Shown in pieces: positions 18,200-30,939 of a stretch of 64,000 nt of DNA. The notes below the pieces were generated by a model. It was not told the DNA's origin. It made no database searches and saw only the letters and a program-made list of their open reading frames with translations. A program made the position numbers and the translations under genes. Source of the DNA: Verrucomicrobiaceae bacterium (GTDB taxonomy: Bacteria > Verrucomicrobiota > Verrucomicrobiia > Verrucomicrobiales > Akkermansiaceae). The DNA is taken from NCBI GenBank assembly GCA_027491155.1, contig JAIXWR010000030.1:1-64000 (forward strand), read 5' to 3'. Numbering within the stretch: the stretch's first letter is position 1; every line of letters begins with the position of its first letter.

Positions 18200-19267
18200 A
18201 TGTCATCCCCCTCTCTGGTCCGAAGTTCGCAAGAACTCGTTTCCTTGCTTTCCCGTCCGGCTGCGGGGTCGGTTTGTGCCATCGATACCGAGGCGGACAG
18301 CCTGCACCGCTACCGCGAGTCCCTTTGCCTCGTGCAGTTCTCCTGCGAGGAGGAGAACGTCCTGATCGATCCGCTGGAGATCGGGGATCTGGCACCTCTG
18401 GGCGAGTTCCTCGGGTCGCGACCGGTTTGGATGCATGGTGCGGATTACGACATGACGATGCTGCGCCGCAGTTTCGGCGCCCTGCCGCCGGCCGTCTTCG
18501 ACACCCAGATCGGGGCGCGCCTGCTCGGCGTGAGGCGCTTCGGCCTGGCGGACCTCGTCGAACTCTATTTCGGCGTCGTGCTTTCGAAGACCTCCCAGAA
18601 GGCGGATTGGGGCAAGCGGCCCCTTTCGCCGAAGATGATGGAGTATGCCCTCAACGACGTCCGCTACCTGCTGCCGATGGGCGAGCGGATCTCCGAGGAA
18701 TTGCGGGCCAAGGATCGCTACGATTGGTTCATCGAGAGTTGCGAAGCGGCCCGGACCAAGGTGCTGGACCGCGACGAGACGCGCGGAGAACCGTGGCGGA
18801 TCCAGGGTTCCGGCCGCCTCGACCGGCAAGGTCTGAACTACCTCAAGTGTCTGTGGGAATGGCGGGATGCCGAAGCGGCTTCCTGGGACAGGCCCTCGTT
18901 CATGGTGGTCACGAACCGCCAGTTGATCGACTGGAGTTTGTCCCTTGCCGCCGGGAAGCGGATCGAGATCCCGCCGCACTACCGGCCGGAGCGCCGCAAG
19001 CGGCTGACCGAAGTCCTCGAAGCCGCCCGCGCCCTTCCGCCGGAGTCCTGGCCCGAGAAACCAAGGGGACTGCGCCGCCGCCGGGATTCGGAATTCGATG
19101 CCAGGGTCGCCCGCTTGATCTCGGTTCGGGACACCACCGCGGCACGGCTTGATATCGACGCTTCGTTGATTGCCCCGCGCTCGATCATCGAGTCGATCGC
19201 CGACGGCGAGGTGAATCCCGCCGATGTTCTCCTGGGTTGGCAAAGGACCTGTCTGGCCCTCGATTGA
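18200..19267 (+). CDS. rnd: Ribonuclease D (3'-5' exonuclease with HRDC domain)
   Basis: AIDTEADSLHRYRESLCLVQFS (DEDD motif I), HGADYDMTMLRR, YALNDVRYLLPM; HRDC-like C-terminus. Confidence 0.9.
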   Translation: MSSPSLVRSSQELVSLLSRPAAGSVCAIDTEADSLHRYRESLCLVQFSCEEENVLIDPLEIGDLAPLGEFLGSRPVWMHGADYDMTMLRRSFGALPPAVFDTQIGARLLGVRRFGLADLVELYFGVVLSKTSQKADWGKRPLSPKMMEYALNDVRYLLPMGERISEELRAKDRYDWFIESCEAARTKVLDRDETRGEPWRIQGSGRLDRQGLNYLKCLWEWRDAEAASWDRPSFMVVTNRQLIDWSLSLAAGKRIEIPPHYRPERRKRLTEVLEAARALPPESWPEKPRGLRRRRDSEFDARVARLISVRDTTAARLDIDASLIAPRSIIESIADGEVNPADVLLGWQRTCLALD

Positions 19268-19325
19268 GCGGTTTTTCGGGTTTTCTTCAATTGACTGGAG
19301 ATCAGTGGATTGCGCGGGTGCCTGA

Positions 19326-21944
<2,619 letters not shown>

Positions 21945-21996
21945 TCCTTCCCGGATCGCCCATGATCGCGTCTGATCACTGATCCCATCCCTTTCC

Positions 21997-24729
21997 ATGT
22001 CCCAGGATTCCATCAAGCCCATCAACGTCGCCGAGGAACTGTCGAACTCCTTCCTGGAGTACTCGATGTCGGTCATCATCTCGCGTGCCCTGCCCGACGT
22101 CCGCGACGGGCTCAAGCCCTCCCAGCGCCGCGTGCTCTACGCGATGCGCCAGCTCGGCGTGACGCCCGGCAAGGCCCACGTGAAGTGCGCCAAGATCGTC
22201 GGTGAAACGATGGGCAACTACCACCCGCACGGCGACCAATCGATCTACACGACCCTCGTCAACATGGGCCAGCCCTGGTCGATGCGCGAGATGCTGGTCG
22301 ACGGCCAGGGCAACTTTGGCTCGGTCGAAGGCGACGCCGCGGCGTCGATGCGTTACACCGAGGCCCGCCTGCACCACCTCGGCATGGCGATGATGGAAGA
22401 CCTCGACAAGGACACCGTCGACTTCCAGCCGAACTACGACGGCTCGCAGGAGGAACCCTCCGTGCTGCCTTCCGCCTTCCCGAACTTCCTGGTCAACGGC
22501 GGCACCGGCATCGCGGTCGGCATGGCCACCAACCTCGCGCCGCACAACCTGGGCGAAGTCATCGACGGCATCTGCGCGCAGATCGACAACCCGGAGATCA
22601 CGCTTCCCCAGCTGATGCAGCACATCAAGGGCCCGGACTTCCCGGTGTCCTGCGAGATCCGCGGCATCCGCGGGATCGAGGAGTATTTCCGCACCGGCCG
22701 TGGCTCGATGCGCCTCCGCGGCAAGGTCGAGATCGAGGAGAACGAAGGCGGCAAATCGCTCATCGTCATCCGCGAGGTGCCCTACGGCGTGAACCGCGCC
22801 GTGCTCCAGGAGCGCATCGCCGAACTGGTCAACGAGAAGACCCTGACCGGCATTTCCGGCATGCGCGACCTCTCCGACGAAGAGACCCGCATTGAAATCG
22901 AGCTCAAGCGCGACGCCCGCCCGCAGGTCGTGGTCGCCCAGCTCTTCAAGCTCACCGCGCTGGAGACCTCGTTCAGCGTGAACATGCTGGCGATCCACAA
23001 GAACCGGCCGAAGCAGCTTTCGCTCAAGGAGGCGATCGACGCCTACATCGAGCACCGCCGCGAGGTCGTCATCCGGCGCACGCGTTTCCTGCTCGGCAAG
23101 GCCGAGGAGCGTGCCGAACTGCTCGAGGCCTTCCTGCTCGCGCTCGGCCACCTCGACGACTTCATCAAGATCATCCGCGACTCGAAGAACCGCGACGAGG
23201 CCCGCGAACGGCTGGCCGCCTACCAGTTTTCCACCGCCACCGCGGAAGGACTCGGCATCCTGATCCGCTCGCAGGCGGCGGTGCAGGGCGACCGTTATGT
23301 TTTCAGCGAGCGCCAGGTCAACGCGATCCTGGAACTCCGCCTCTACCAGCTCACCGGTCTCGAACGCGACAAGGTGAAGGGCGAGTACGACGAGATCCTG
23401 GAGACCATCAAGGACTTGCTCGACATCCTGGCCCGCGAGGAACGGGTGCTCACCATCATCAAGGACGAGCTCCGCGCCCTGAAGGAAAAGCACGCGACCC
23501 CGCGCAAGTGCCCGATCCTCGCCGAGGCCGGCGAGATCGCGATGGAGGAACTCATCGCCAACGACGCGATGATCGTGACGCTTTCCCACCGCGGCTACAT
23601 CAAGCGCACTCCGGCCAGCGAATACCGCCTGCAAGGCCGCGGCGGCAAGGGCCTGAAAGGCATGGAGACCAAGGCGAGCGGCAAGGACCAGGCCGACGAC
23701 TTCGTCGAGCACCTGTTCTCCGTCCAGGCCCACGACTACCTGATGTTCTTCACCAACACCGGGCGCGTTTACGTCGAGCGGGTGTACGAGCTGCCCGAAG
23801 GCTCCCGCACTTCGACCGGGCGCAGCATCAAGAACGTGCTCGACCTTAAGCCCGACGAGAAGATCGCCGCCTTGCTCCGCCTCGAGCGCAGCACCGACGA
23901 GAATGGCAACGACAACACCTTCCGCGAGGGGGCAGGCTACGTGTTCTTCGCCACCCGCAACGGCAAGGTGAAGAAGACCGACCTCAACGAATTCCGCAAC
24001 TACCGCAAGGCCGGCCTGACCGCCATCAACCTGGAGGAAGGCAACGACCTGATCGGCGTGAACCTCACCAGCGGTGAGGACGAGATCGTCCTCGTCACCC
24101 GCGATGGCATGAGCATCAAGTTCACCGAAGGCGTTTACAAGAAGCCCCAGGGCGAACCTGCCGAAGGCGAGGAGCCCGTCGAAGAAGATTCCGGCGAGGA
24201 AGATGCCGCCGAGGATGAAGGCAAGCCGCAGATCCGCCCGCAAGGCCGCGCGACCGCCGGGGTCACCGGCATCCGGATGCGCAAGGACGACTACGTGGTC
24301 GGCATGGCGATCGTCTCGGAAGAATCGATGCTGCTCGTAGCCTCGGAGAACGGTCTCGGCAAACGCACGGCATTCTCCAGCTACCGTGCCCTCCGCCGCG
24401 GCGGCCGCGGGGTGAAGACCCTCAATGTCACCGAGAAGACCGGCAAGGTCGTCAACGCCGTCGCCGTCACCGAGCAGGACGAGCTGATGCTCATGACCTC
24501 CACCGGCCAAAGCATCCGCATCCGCGTCAGCGAGATCCGCGAGACCGGCCGCGTGGCGCAGGGGGTGAAGCTGCTGACCTTGAAGGAAGGCGAGAAGCTG
24601 CAGGACATCTCGCTGGTGATTCCGGATGGGGAGGATGCGGGTGGCGATGCGCCTGATGGAGCGCCTTCCGATGGAGCGCCGGCTTCAGCCGGCTTGGAAG
24701 AATCGGGAAGCGAGGAAGATGCCGGCTAA
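21997..24729 (+). CDS. gyrA: DNA gyrase subunit A
   Basis: [58 protein letters not shown]; GyrA C-terminal repeats. Last ~17 codons and the stop lie in a REPIN. Confidence 0.98.
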   Translation: MSQDSIKPINVAEELSNSFLEYSMSVIISRALPDVRDGLKPSQRRVLYAMRQLGVTPGKAHVKCAKIVGETMGNYHPHGDQSIYTTLVNMGQPWSMREMLVDGQGNFGSVEGDAAASMRYTEARLHHLGMAMMEDLDKDTVDFQPNYDGSQEEPSVLPSAFPNFLVNGGTGIAVGMATNLAPHNLGEVIDGICAQIDNPEITLPQLMQHIKGPDFPVSCEIRGIRGIEEYFRTGRGSMRLRGKVEIEENEGGKSLIVIREVPYGVNRAVLQERIAELVNEKTLTGISGMRDLSDEETRIEIELKRDARPQVVVAQLFKLTALETSFSVNMLAIHKNRPKQLSLKEAIDAYIEHRREVVIRRTRFLLGKAEERAELLEAFLLALGHLDDFIKIIRDSKNRDEARERLAAYQFSTATAEGLGILIRSQAAVQGDRYVFSERQVNAILELRLYQLTGLERDKVKGEYDEILETIKDLLDILAREERVLTIIKDELRALKEKHATPRKCPILAEAGEIAMEELIANDAMIVTLSHRGYIKRTPASEYRLQGRGGKGLKGMETKASGKDQADDFVEHLFSVQAHDYLMFFTNTGRVYVERVYELPEGSRTSTGRSIKNVLDLKPDEKIAALLRLERSTDENGNDNTFREGAGYVFFATRNGKVKKTDLNEFRNYRKAGLTAINLEEGNDLIGVNLTSGEDEIVLVTRDGMSIKFTEGVYKKPQGEPAEGEEPVEEDSGEEDAAEDEGKPQIRPQGRATAGVTGIRMRKDDYVVGMAIVSEESMLLVASENGLGKRTAFSSYRALRRGGRGVKTLNVTEKTGKVVNAVAVTEQDELMLMTSTGQSIRIRVSEIRETGRVAQGVKLLTLKEGEKLQDISLVIPDGEDAGGDAPDGAPSDGAPASAGLEESGSEEDAG

Positions 24730-24741
24730 AGCCGGCGCTCC
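24673..24741. repeat. REPIN 1: two REP palindromes in inverted orientation
   Basis: GGAGCGCCGGCTTCAGCCGGC (24673-24693) and GCCGGCTAAAGCCGGCGCTCC (24721-24741). Confidence 0.92.
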
Positions 24742-24757
24742 CTGAGAAAGGAGTCCC

Positions 24758-25393
24758 ATGGGAAAGGGAATCTACACCCGAGGTTACCTGCCCCATTGGG
24801 ATTTCGAGGGCTCCGTTCAAGCGGTAACCTTCCGCTTGGGTGACTCGGTGCCCGGGAGACTGATCGAGGCCTGGAGGAAGGAATTGGAAATCGAAGTGGA
24901 TGAGCTCGCCAGGCAGAAGGAGATTCATCGCAGGATCTCAAAATACGAAGATGCCGGGCACGGTGAATCCCATTTGAAGCGTGCCGACTGCGCCGTGATC
25001 GTTCAAGGGAAGCTGATCGCCGGGCACGCTTCCAGCTATCGACTGATCGACTGGTGCATCATGCCGAACCACGTGCATGTGTTGTTCCGCTTGGAAGGGG
25101 AGGCGGTGCTGGCCGACATCGTCCAGTCGTGGAAAGGAACGAGCGCGTTCGAGATCAACCGCTTGATCGGCAGATCCGGCCCATTCTGGCAACGGGACTA
25201 CTACGACCGCTTCGTTCGTGACATGGATCACTTTCACGATTGCCGGATCTACATTCGCGAGAACCCGGTGAAAGCAGGACTCTGCGCCAAGCCTGAGGAT
25301 TGGAGCTTCTCTTCCGCCGGTTGCGGATGGGATCCAAACGGAGCGCCGGCTTCAGCCGGCTTGGAAGAATCCGCGAACGAAGATGCCGGCTAA
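24758..25393 (+). mobile_element. REP-associated tyrosine transposase (RAYT; Y1/HUH transposase family) CDS
   Basis: TRGYLPHWDFEGSVQAVTFRL, IMPNHVHVLFRL (HUH), GRSGPFWQRDYYDRFVRD, YIRENPVKAGLCAKPEDWSFSSA; flanked by REPINs. Confidence 0.92.
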
Positions 25394-25405
25394 AGCCAGC
25401 GCTCC
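25340..25405. repeat. REPIN 2: inverted pair of REP palindromes
   Basis: GGAGCGCCGGCTTCAGCCGGC (25340-25360) and GCCGGCTAAAGCCAGCGCTCC (25385-25405). Confidence 0.92.
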
Positions 25406-25414
25406 ATCCAGAAT

Positions 25415-25435
25415 GCCGGCTGAAGCCGGCGCTCC
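25415..25435. repeat. Single REP palindrome just upstream of jetA-like start
   Basis: GCCGGCTGAAGCCGGCGCTCC. Confidence 0.9.
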
Positions 25436-25445
25436 CTTCCCGAAG

Positions 25446-26894
25446 ATGCCTGCCGACCTCCTCTCCACCGCCTTGTTCCGCGAAACGCGGGGCCCCGGAT
25501 TCTTCCGGGTGCTGGCGGGGAGGAACGCGCCATTCTACGTCGACGTGCTCGACTCGCTCGAGCGCGAGTCGACCGACCGCCCGGACGGGATCGCCCGCGA
25601 CGAAGCGCTGGCGATCATCGTGGAAACCCTGGAGCGCCATCCGGGCTTCGAGTTCGACGAGGAGGCCGATGCGGAATCGCTGCCGGCCGACCTCCGGGAG
25701 CGGGCGCGGCTGCTGTTGGAATTCCTGCTCAGGAACCACTGGCTTGAAGAACCGCCGCGGCGCGACTGGCGGCGGATGATCCATTTCGACGCCCACGGCG
25801 CGACCCTGCTGGCCGCGTTGCGCAAGATCGCGTGGCCGGACGCGGCGGTCTTCACCGACAAGCTGACCGGCGTGTGCTCGATGCTCGCGAACGAGGTCGA
25901 ACTTTCCGAGCGCCCGTGGCAGACGGTGGAGAACTGCCTGTCGAATGTCCGCGAGGGCATCAACGAGCTGCGTTCCATGCAGAAATCGGTGCAGCGCTTC
26001 ACCCGCAAGCAGCTCGAGGAGGAAACGCTGCAGGGGAACCTTTCGGTGGTCTTCGACGACTACGCCGAGCAGATGTCGCATTCCTGCTACGCCGCGCTGG
26101 TGCGGGCGCGCTTGCCGATGCGGCTGCCGGACGCGGTCCGCCGGATCACCGAGCGCTTGGCGGACGACCCCGCGGCGCTGGCCGACATGCAGACCGAGGT
26201 GCTGCTTCGCCACCCGGATCTTTCCGCCGAAAGCGCGCGGGCACGGGTGGCAGCTGCCTTGGAGGAGTTGATTGACCTGTTAGAGCGGGTGCTGCCGATG
26301 GCCGACGAGATCGACCGCCGCACCGCCGATTTCACGCGGCGGTCGCTGGCGCGCTTCCGCTACTTGCAGGATGTCACCGGCGAGCGCCGCACCGAACTGA
26401 GGGCCTTCTTCGAGACCGCCAACCGCCTGCTCGCCGGCCGCCGGATCCAGCGGACGAATGCCACGCTGCCGGAGTTGCCGGACCTGCTGCTGCCGGCGGT
26501 GAAGCTGCCCGGCGGGCTCGACTCGCTCTACTCGCCACCGAACCGCCGGCCGGCCATGGAGCAGGACGCCTTCGACGACACGGTGTCCGACGGCGACCGC
26601 GACGCCGGTCTCCACGACATGCAGCGGACCATCCGCGAGACGCTGTCGGTGGCGCGAGCGAACCGCTTCATCCAGTCGCTGCCCGGCGGCAAGGGCGAGC
26701 GCATCGAAAGCCACGCGCTCGATCTCGGCGGCGGGCATTCCGCGGCGGATCTGATCGCGCTGCTGCTCCACGCCGAAGCTCCCGACGCGCGCTACCGGAT
26801 CGAGGCGCGCCGCGTCGCCGACGAATCCGTCCCGCCGCCGACCGACACGCTTCACCAAGTCCGCGTCGAGCGGTTCGCCATCATCAAGAAATGA
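25446..26894 (+). CDS. jetA: JetA/MksF-like (kleisin-type) subunit of Wadjet/Mks SMC complex
   Basis: LLSTALFRETRGPGFFRVLAGRNAPFYVDVLDSLERES N-terminus, long helical protein, 4-nt overlapping operon with JetB/JetC-like genes. Confidence 0.75.
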   Translation: MPADLLSTALFRETRGPGFFRVLAGRNAPFYVDVLDSLERESTDRPDGIARDEALAIIVETLERHPGFEFDEEADAESLPADLRERARLLLEFLLRNHWLEEPPRRDWRRMIHFDAHGATLLAALRKIAWPDAAVFTDKLTGVCSMLANEVELSERPWQTVENCLSNVREGINELRSMQKSVQRFTRKQLEEETLQGNLSVVFDDYAEQMSHSCYAALVRARLPMRLPDAVRRITERLADDPAALADMQTEVLLRHPDLSAESARARVAAALEELIDLLERVLPMADEIDRRTADFTRRSLARFRYLQDVTGERRTELRAFFETANRLLAGRRIQRTNATLPELPDLLLPAVKLPGGLDSLYSPPNRRPAMEQDAFDDTVSDGDRDAGLHDMQRTIRETLSVARANRFIQSLPGGKGERIESHALDLGGGHSAADLIALLLHAEAPDARYRIEARRVADESVPPPTDTLHQVRVERFAIIKK

Positions 26895-27550
26895 GCACCG
26901 AAGAACCCAGCGCCTTTGTCACGGAGACCGCGCCGACCTTGCTCGCGCTTTCGGAAAGCGACCGCGACCGCCTGTCGGAAGCGCTCCAGGAATTGCTTTC
27001 GACCGGTTCGATCAACGGCCTCGATGCCCCCCGCGCCGCGCTCTACCACTGGGCGCGCCAGCACGACGACTGGCTGCGCGAGATCGCCGCGCTCAACGGC
27101 CTGGACGTCGCGGTGCACCACGAGGAGCGCCTGATCCAGGCCATCCCGCGCGCCGCCGGCCTGCGTCTGCGGTTGAAACAGGACGAGACCCTGGTCTGGC
27201 TCGCGCTGTGGTATGCCGGCGACATCCGCTGGCGCGACGAGGGTGCCGACCAGGCCTTCCTTTCGGTCGCCGAGTTGGGCGACCTGCTGCGCGACCAGTT
27301 GCTGCCCGACGCCGCCGCGCCGATCCCGAAGGGCCGCCTGCGCGAGATCCTGCGGCAGGCCGCGCGGCTGAACCTGATCCGCCTGACCCACGCCGAGCCC
27401 TTCGAGGAAACGGGGATCGAAGTCATGCCCGCCATCCGCCGCGTGCTGCCCTTCCGCGAACTTGCGGCGTGGCAGGAAGCCGCCGCGAATTTCCGGCCCG
27501 ACGCGCTCGAAGAAACCGAGGACGAACCCGAAGAAGACGAACCGTCATGA
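26891..27550 (+). CDS. jetB: JetB/MksE-like (DUF4194-type) subunit
   Basis: Winged-helix-like DETLVWLALWYAGDIRWRDEGADQAFLSVAELGDLL; ATGA overlaps with both neighbours. Confidence 0.78.
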   Translation: MSTEEPSAFVTETAPTLLALSESDRDRLSEALQELLSTGSINGLDAPRAALYHWARQHDDWLREIAALNGLDVAVHHEERLIQAIPRAAGLRLRLKQDETLVWLALWYAGDIRWRDEGADQAFLSVAELGDLLRDQLLPDAAAPIPKGRLREILRQAARLNLIRLTHAEPFEETGIEVMPAIRRVLPFRELAAWQEAAANFRPDALEETEDEPEEDEPS

Positions 27551-30500
27551 GCCGTGCCATCCGCCTCACCCAACTCCACGCGCTGAACTGGTACGGCTAC
27601 CGCGATTCGCTGCCCGTGCAGGGCAACCTCGTGCTCGCCGGGGTCACCGGCTCCGGCAAGTCGATCCTGATGGACCTGCTCATGCTCGTGCTGGTCGGCC
27701 CGGAGCGCGCCCACCATCACTTCAACCGCTCCGCCACCGGCAGCAAGAGCGACCGGACGATCAAGGGCTACTGCCTGTTAGATACGAAACGCGAGGAGAA
27801 CGGGCAGACACAGTACTTCCACGACAAGGGCGTCACCACCTACATCGCCGCCGAGTTCACCTGGCCGGACGGCAAGCGGGTCGAGACCTGGGGCCTGCGC
27901 TTCGAGTTCCGCTCCGCCGCGGAGAACGACGGCACGACGACGCCGTTCTTCTGCCCCGCCTCGCTGGCGAAGTCCGACTTCCTGACAGAATCCGAGGACG
28001 GCAAGCCGCGGATGAGCCCGCTGGGCGCGTTCAAGAAGCTGATCGATGCGAAGGGCGGCCGCCTCTTCAGCTCGCCGCGCGAATACCTGCGCGACATGGC
28101 GAACCCGAGCCACCTGAACTTCAACAAGGACGTGCTCCAGCGCCTGCTGCCGAGCGCGATGTCGTTCACCAACCTCAAGAGCTTCGACGACTTCTGCCGC
28201 CAGTTCGTGCTGCCCGCCGAGGCGGTGCCGGTCGAGGACGTCGTGTCGTCCTTCCGCGACTTCCAGTCCTACGAGCGCGAGCTTGCCAGCCTCAGGGCTC
28301 AGCTCGACCGCCTGACCCGGATCCGAGATCACGCCGCGAAGCTGCGCGAGGCCGAGCGCGATCATGCGGTGGCGACGTATCTCGCGGCGGAGTTCGGACA
28401 CGTCCATGCCTCGGCAGAAGCGGAGCAAACGCGCGAACGCCTGGAGCGGCTGAAGGTCGACAACCAGGCCGACGAGGCGCGGCTGGCCGAGATCGCGGAG
28501 CTGACGGAAAGCGGCACGCGCAAGCGCGAGGGCTTGCAAGCCTTGCTCAACGAGTCCGCCGACGGCCGGCTCTACAACAAGCTCGTGGCCGATCTCACGA
28601 AGCTGGAAGCCGAGATCGAGCAGCTCCGCGACCGCGCGAGCAAGCTCGACGGCGGCCTTGGCAAGCGGCTGAAGTCCGCCCGCGCGTGGATGGAACAGGT
28701 CGGCAAGGCGCCGCTCCAGCCGGTCGTCGACACCACCCGTCTGAAGAACGCGATCGGCTTCCTCGAAAGCTGCGAGCGCGAGCAGACCGCGTCGTCGCTG
28801 TCCCTGCTGGCCGAAGCCGCGAACGAAACGGTGAAGACGATCCGCAGCCGCTTCGACGGCGACCGCGAGGAGCTGCGCCGCCTGCGCACGGAGAAGTCCG
28901 AGCTCCAGGCGCAGATCGATTTGCTCCAGCGCGGCGTTTCGCCCGGCCCGCAGCCCTTGCTCGCCGCGCTGAAGTCCCAATTGTCCTTGCTGCCGAACCA
29001 GACGCCGCCGCGCGCCTTGCGCGAGGTCTGCGAGGTGATGGACGAATCGTGGCGCGCCGCCGCGGAGGTGGTGTTCGAGGAGAAGTTCGCCGTGCTCGTC
29101 GCGGAGACTCACTACGCGGAGGCGTCGGCCATTTTGAAGAAGCTGCCCCTTTCCGATCTGACCAGTGCCGGGGCGCAGCGCTTGATCGACATCGCTGCGG
29201 TCCGAGCCGCGAAGCCCGCGGCGAAGAAGGGCTCGCTGGCGGAGTTGCTGCTAACGACCGATGACGACTCGCGGGCCTGCATCGACGAGCTGTTCGGCGA
29301 CATGGTCCGGGTGAGCGATCCGGCCCAGCTCGACCGCCATCACTCCGCCATCGCGGCCGACGGCTTGCACAAGCGCGCCGGGACCTTGGTACGGCCCGCG
29401 CCGTACAACGGGACGCCCTTCATCGGGAAGGAAGGCCTCAAGCGTCAGCTCGAAATCAAGCGGCAGCGGCTCGACGAGATTGAGGCCTCGCTGCGGCGGC
29501 TGGAGCCGGTCGAGCAGGAGGTCGAGCGCCTGATCCGCGAACGGGCCAGCGCCATCCCGGAGCACGAGGACGTGATCAAGGAGCTGATCCGCATCGAGGA
29601 CCTTCCGGGAAAGCAGGAGCAGCACGCCGAGCTGATGGAGCAGCTCGATGCCATCGCCACCGACGAGTTCGACCGCATCCGCGACGACATCGAGGCGCTG
29701 GCCGAGCGGCTCGCGTCGTACGATGCCGAGCGTACGTCGATCCTGCGCAAGGGCCGGATCCGCGAGATCCAGGACACCGAGAAGCTGCTGGCCCAGCTGG
29801 TGGAGACCGCCAGCCGGCGCGAGGACGAGTTCTCGAAGGTGCAACTCCGCATCGACATCCACCGGCATCACGAGCGCTACGTTTCCTGGAAGAAGGAGGC
29901 CTCCGACTACACGCCCGCGCCGGACGTGCTGGCCAACGAGTTCCGCAAGGCCGCCGCGGCGGCGGAGATCGCGGCGAAGGAGGCGACCGGCGATCTCAAG
30001 GTGGCGATGCTCGATTTCAAGAAGACGTTCGCGCCGAAGTTCGACGACCTGCCCGAGGACGGCGCGGACAGCACGCCCTACGAGACGCGGCTCCAGCAGA
30101 TCGAACACGCCAACATCCCCGAGTACGAGAAGAAGTCGGTGACCGAGCGCAAGCGCTGGGAATCGCTGTTCCGGACCCAGGTGCTCAGCCGGATGCAGCA
30201 GGCGCTGAAGAACGTCGAGAACATCATCTCGCTGCTCAACCACCAGCTCAAGCGGCCGATCGGGCACGACCGTTACAAGATCGAGCGCCGGCCGAATCCG
30301 GAGTACAAGATCTACCGCGACCTGATCGACCTCAACGCGCTGCATCACGAGGACGAGCTGTTTTTCGCCAGCATGGGCGGCGAGCTGCAGGACGCCCTCA
30401 AGGGCTTCCTCAATCTCCTCGTGCAGAATGCCAGCAGCCCGGAGGCGGCCCGGCTGTTGGACTACCGCCAGTACTTCGACTACGACCTCACCGTGACCGA

Positions 30501-30939
30501 CATCCGCGATCCGGACGGCAAGTCGATCAGCGTCGACAAGCAGGGCGGCAAGATGAGCGGCGGCGAGAACCAGAGCCCGTACTTCGTCGCCATTCTCGCC
30601 AGCTACCTGCACGCCTACAACCGGCACGAGAACCGCCGCAAGGAGCCGTCGCTGGCGCTGGTTCCGATCGACGAGGCCTTCTCGAAGCTGTCCGGCGAGC
30701 GCATCCAGAACTGCATCGAGGCGATGGCGGAGCTCGACCTGCAGGGCATGTTCTCGATGTCGAGCGGCAACATCCCGTATGCTTTCAGCCAGTGCGACGA
30801 GTTGATCGTGATCTCGCGCAAGGAGGAGCGGCGCGGCAACCGGGTCGGGGTGCGCAACGTGCCGGTGGTGCTTTTCCGCGATTCGCCGGAAGGGCGGAAG
30901 TGGATCGCGGAAAGCGAAGAGGAGAAGCAGGCCGGTTGA
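27547..30939 (+). CDS. jetC: JetC/MksB-like SMC ATPase
   Basis: Walker A LAGVTGSGKSILMDLLMLVLVG, long coiled coil, signature KMSGGENQSPYFVAILASYLHAY, Walker B SLALVPIDEAFSKLSGERIQNCIEAM. Confidence 0.9.
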   Translation: MSRAIRLTQLHALNWYGYRDSLPVQGNLVLAGVTGSGKSILMDLLMLVLVGPERAHHHFNRSATGSKSDRTIKGYCLLDTKREENGQTQYFHDKGVTTYIAAEFTWPDGKRVETWGLRFEFRSAAENDGTTTPFFCPASLAKSDFLTESEDGKPRMSPLGAFKKLIDAKGGRLFSSPREYLRDMANPSHLNFNKDVLQRLLPSAMSFTNLKSFDDFCRQFVLPAEAVPVEDVVSSFRDFQSYERELASLRAQLDRLTRIRDHAAKLREAERDHAVATYLAAEFGHVHASAEAEQTRERLERLKVDNQADEARLAEIAELTESGTRKREGLQALLNESADGRLYNKLVADLTKLEAEIEQLRDRASKLDGGLGKRLKSARAWMEQVGKAPLQPVVDTTRLKNAIGFLESCEREQTASSLSLLAEAANETVKTIRSRFDGDREELRRLRTEKSELQAQIDLLQRGVSPGPQPLLAALKSQLSLLPNQTPPRALREVCEVMDESWRAAAEVVFEEKFAVLVAETHYAEASAILKKLPLSDLTSAGAQRLIDIAAVRAAKPAAKKGSLAELLLTTDDDSRACIDELFGDMVRVSDPAQLDRHHSAIAADGLHKRAGTLVRPAPYNGTPFIGKEGLKRQLEIKRQRLDEIEASLRRLEPVEQEVERLIRERASAIPEHEDVIKELIRIEDLPGKQEQHAELMEQLDAIATDEFDRIRDDIEALAERLASYDAERTSILRKGRIREIQDTEKLLAQLVETASRREDEFSKVQLRIDIHRHHERYVSWKKEASDYTPAPDVLANEFRKAAAAAEIAAKEATGDLKVAMLDFKKTFAPKFDDLPEDGADSTPYETRLQQIEHANIPEYEKKSVTERKRWESLFRTQVLSRMQQALKNVENIISLLNHQLKRPIGHDRYKIERRPNPEYKIYRDLIDLNALHHEDELFFASMGGELQDALKGFLNLLVQNASSPEAARLLDYRQYFDYDLTVTDIRDPDGKSISVDKQGGKMSGGENQSPYFVAILASYLHAYNRHENRRKEPSLALVPIDEAFSKLSGERIQNCIEAMAELDLQGMFSMSSGNIPYAFSQCDELIVISRKEERRGNRVGVRNVPVVLFRDSPEGRKWIAESEEEKQAG

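Noticed and set aside
24673-25435. CRISPR array from clustered short palindromes
   Set aside because: Palindromes are inverted pairs with irregular spacing around a RAYT gene, not direct repeats with uniform spacers; no cas genes.
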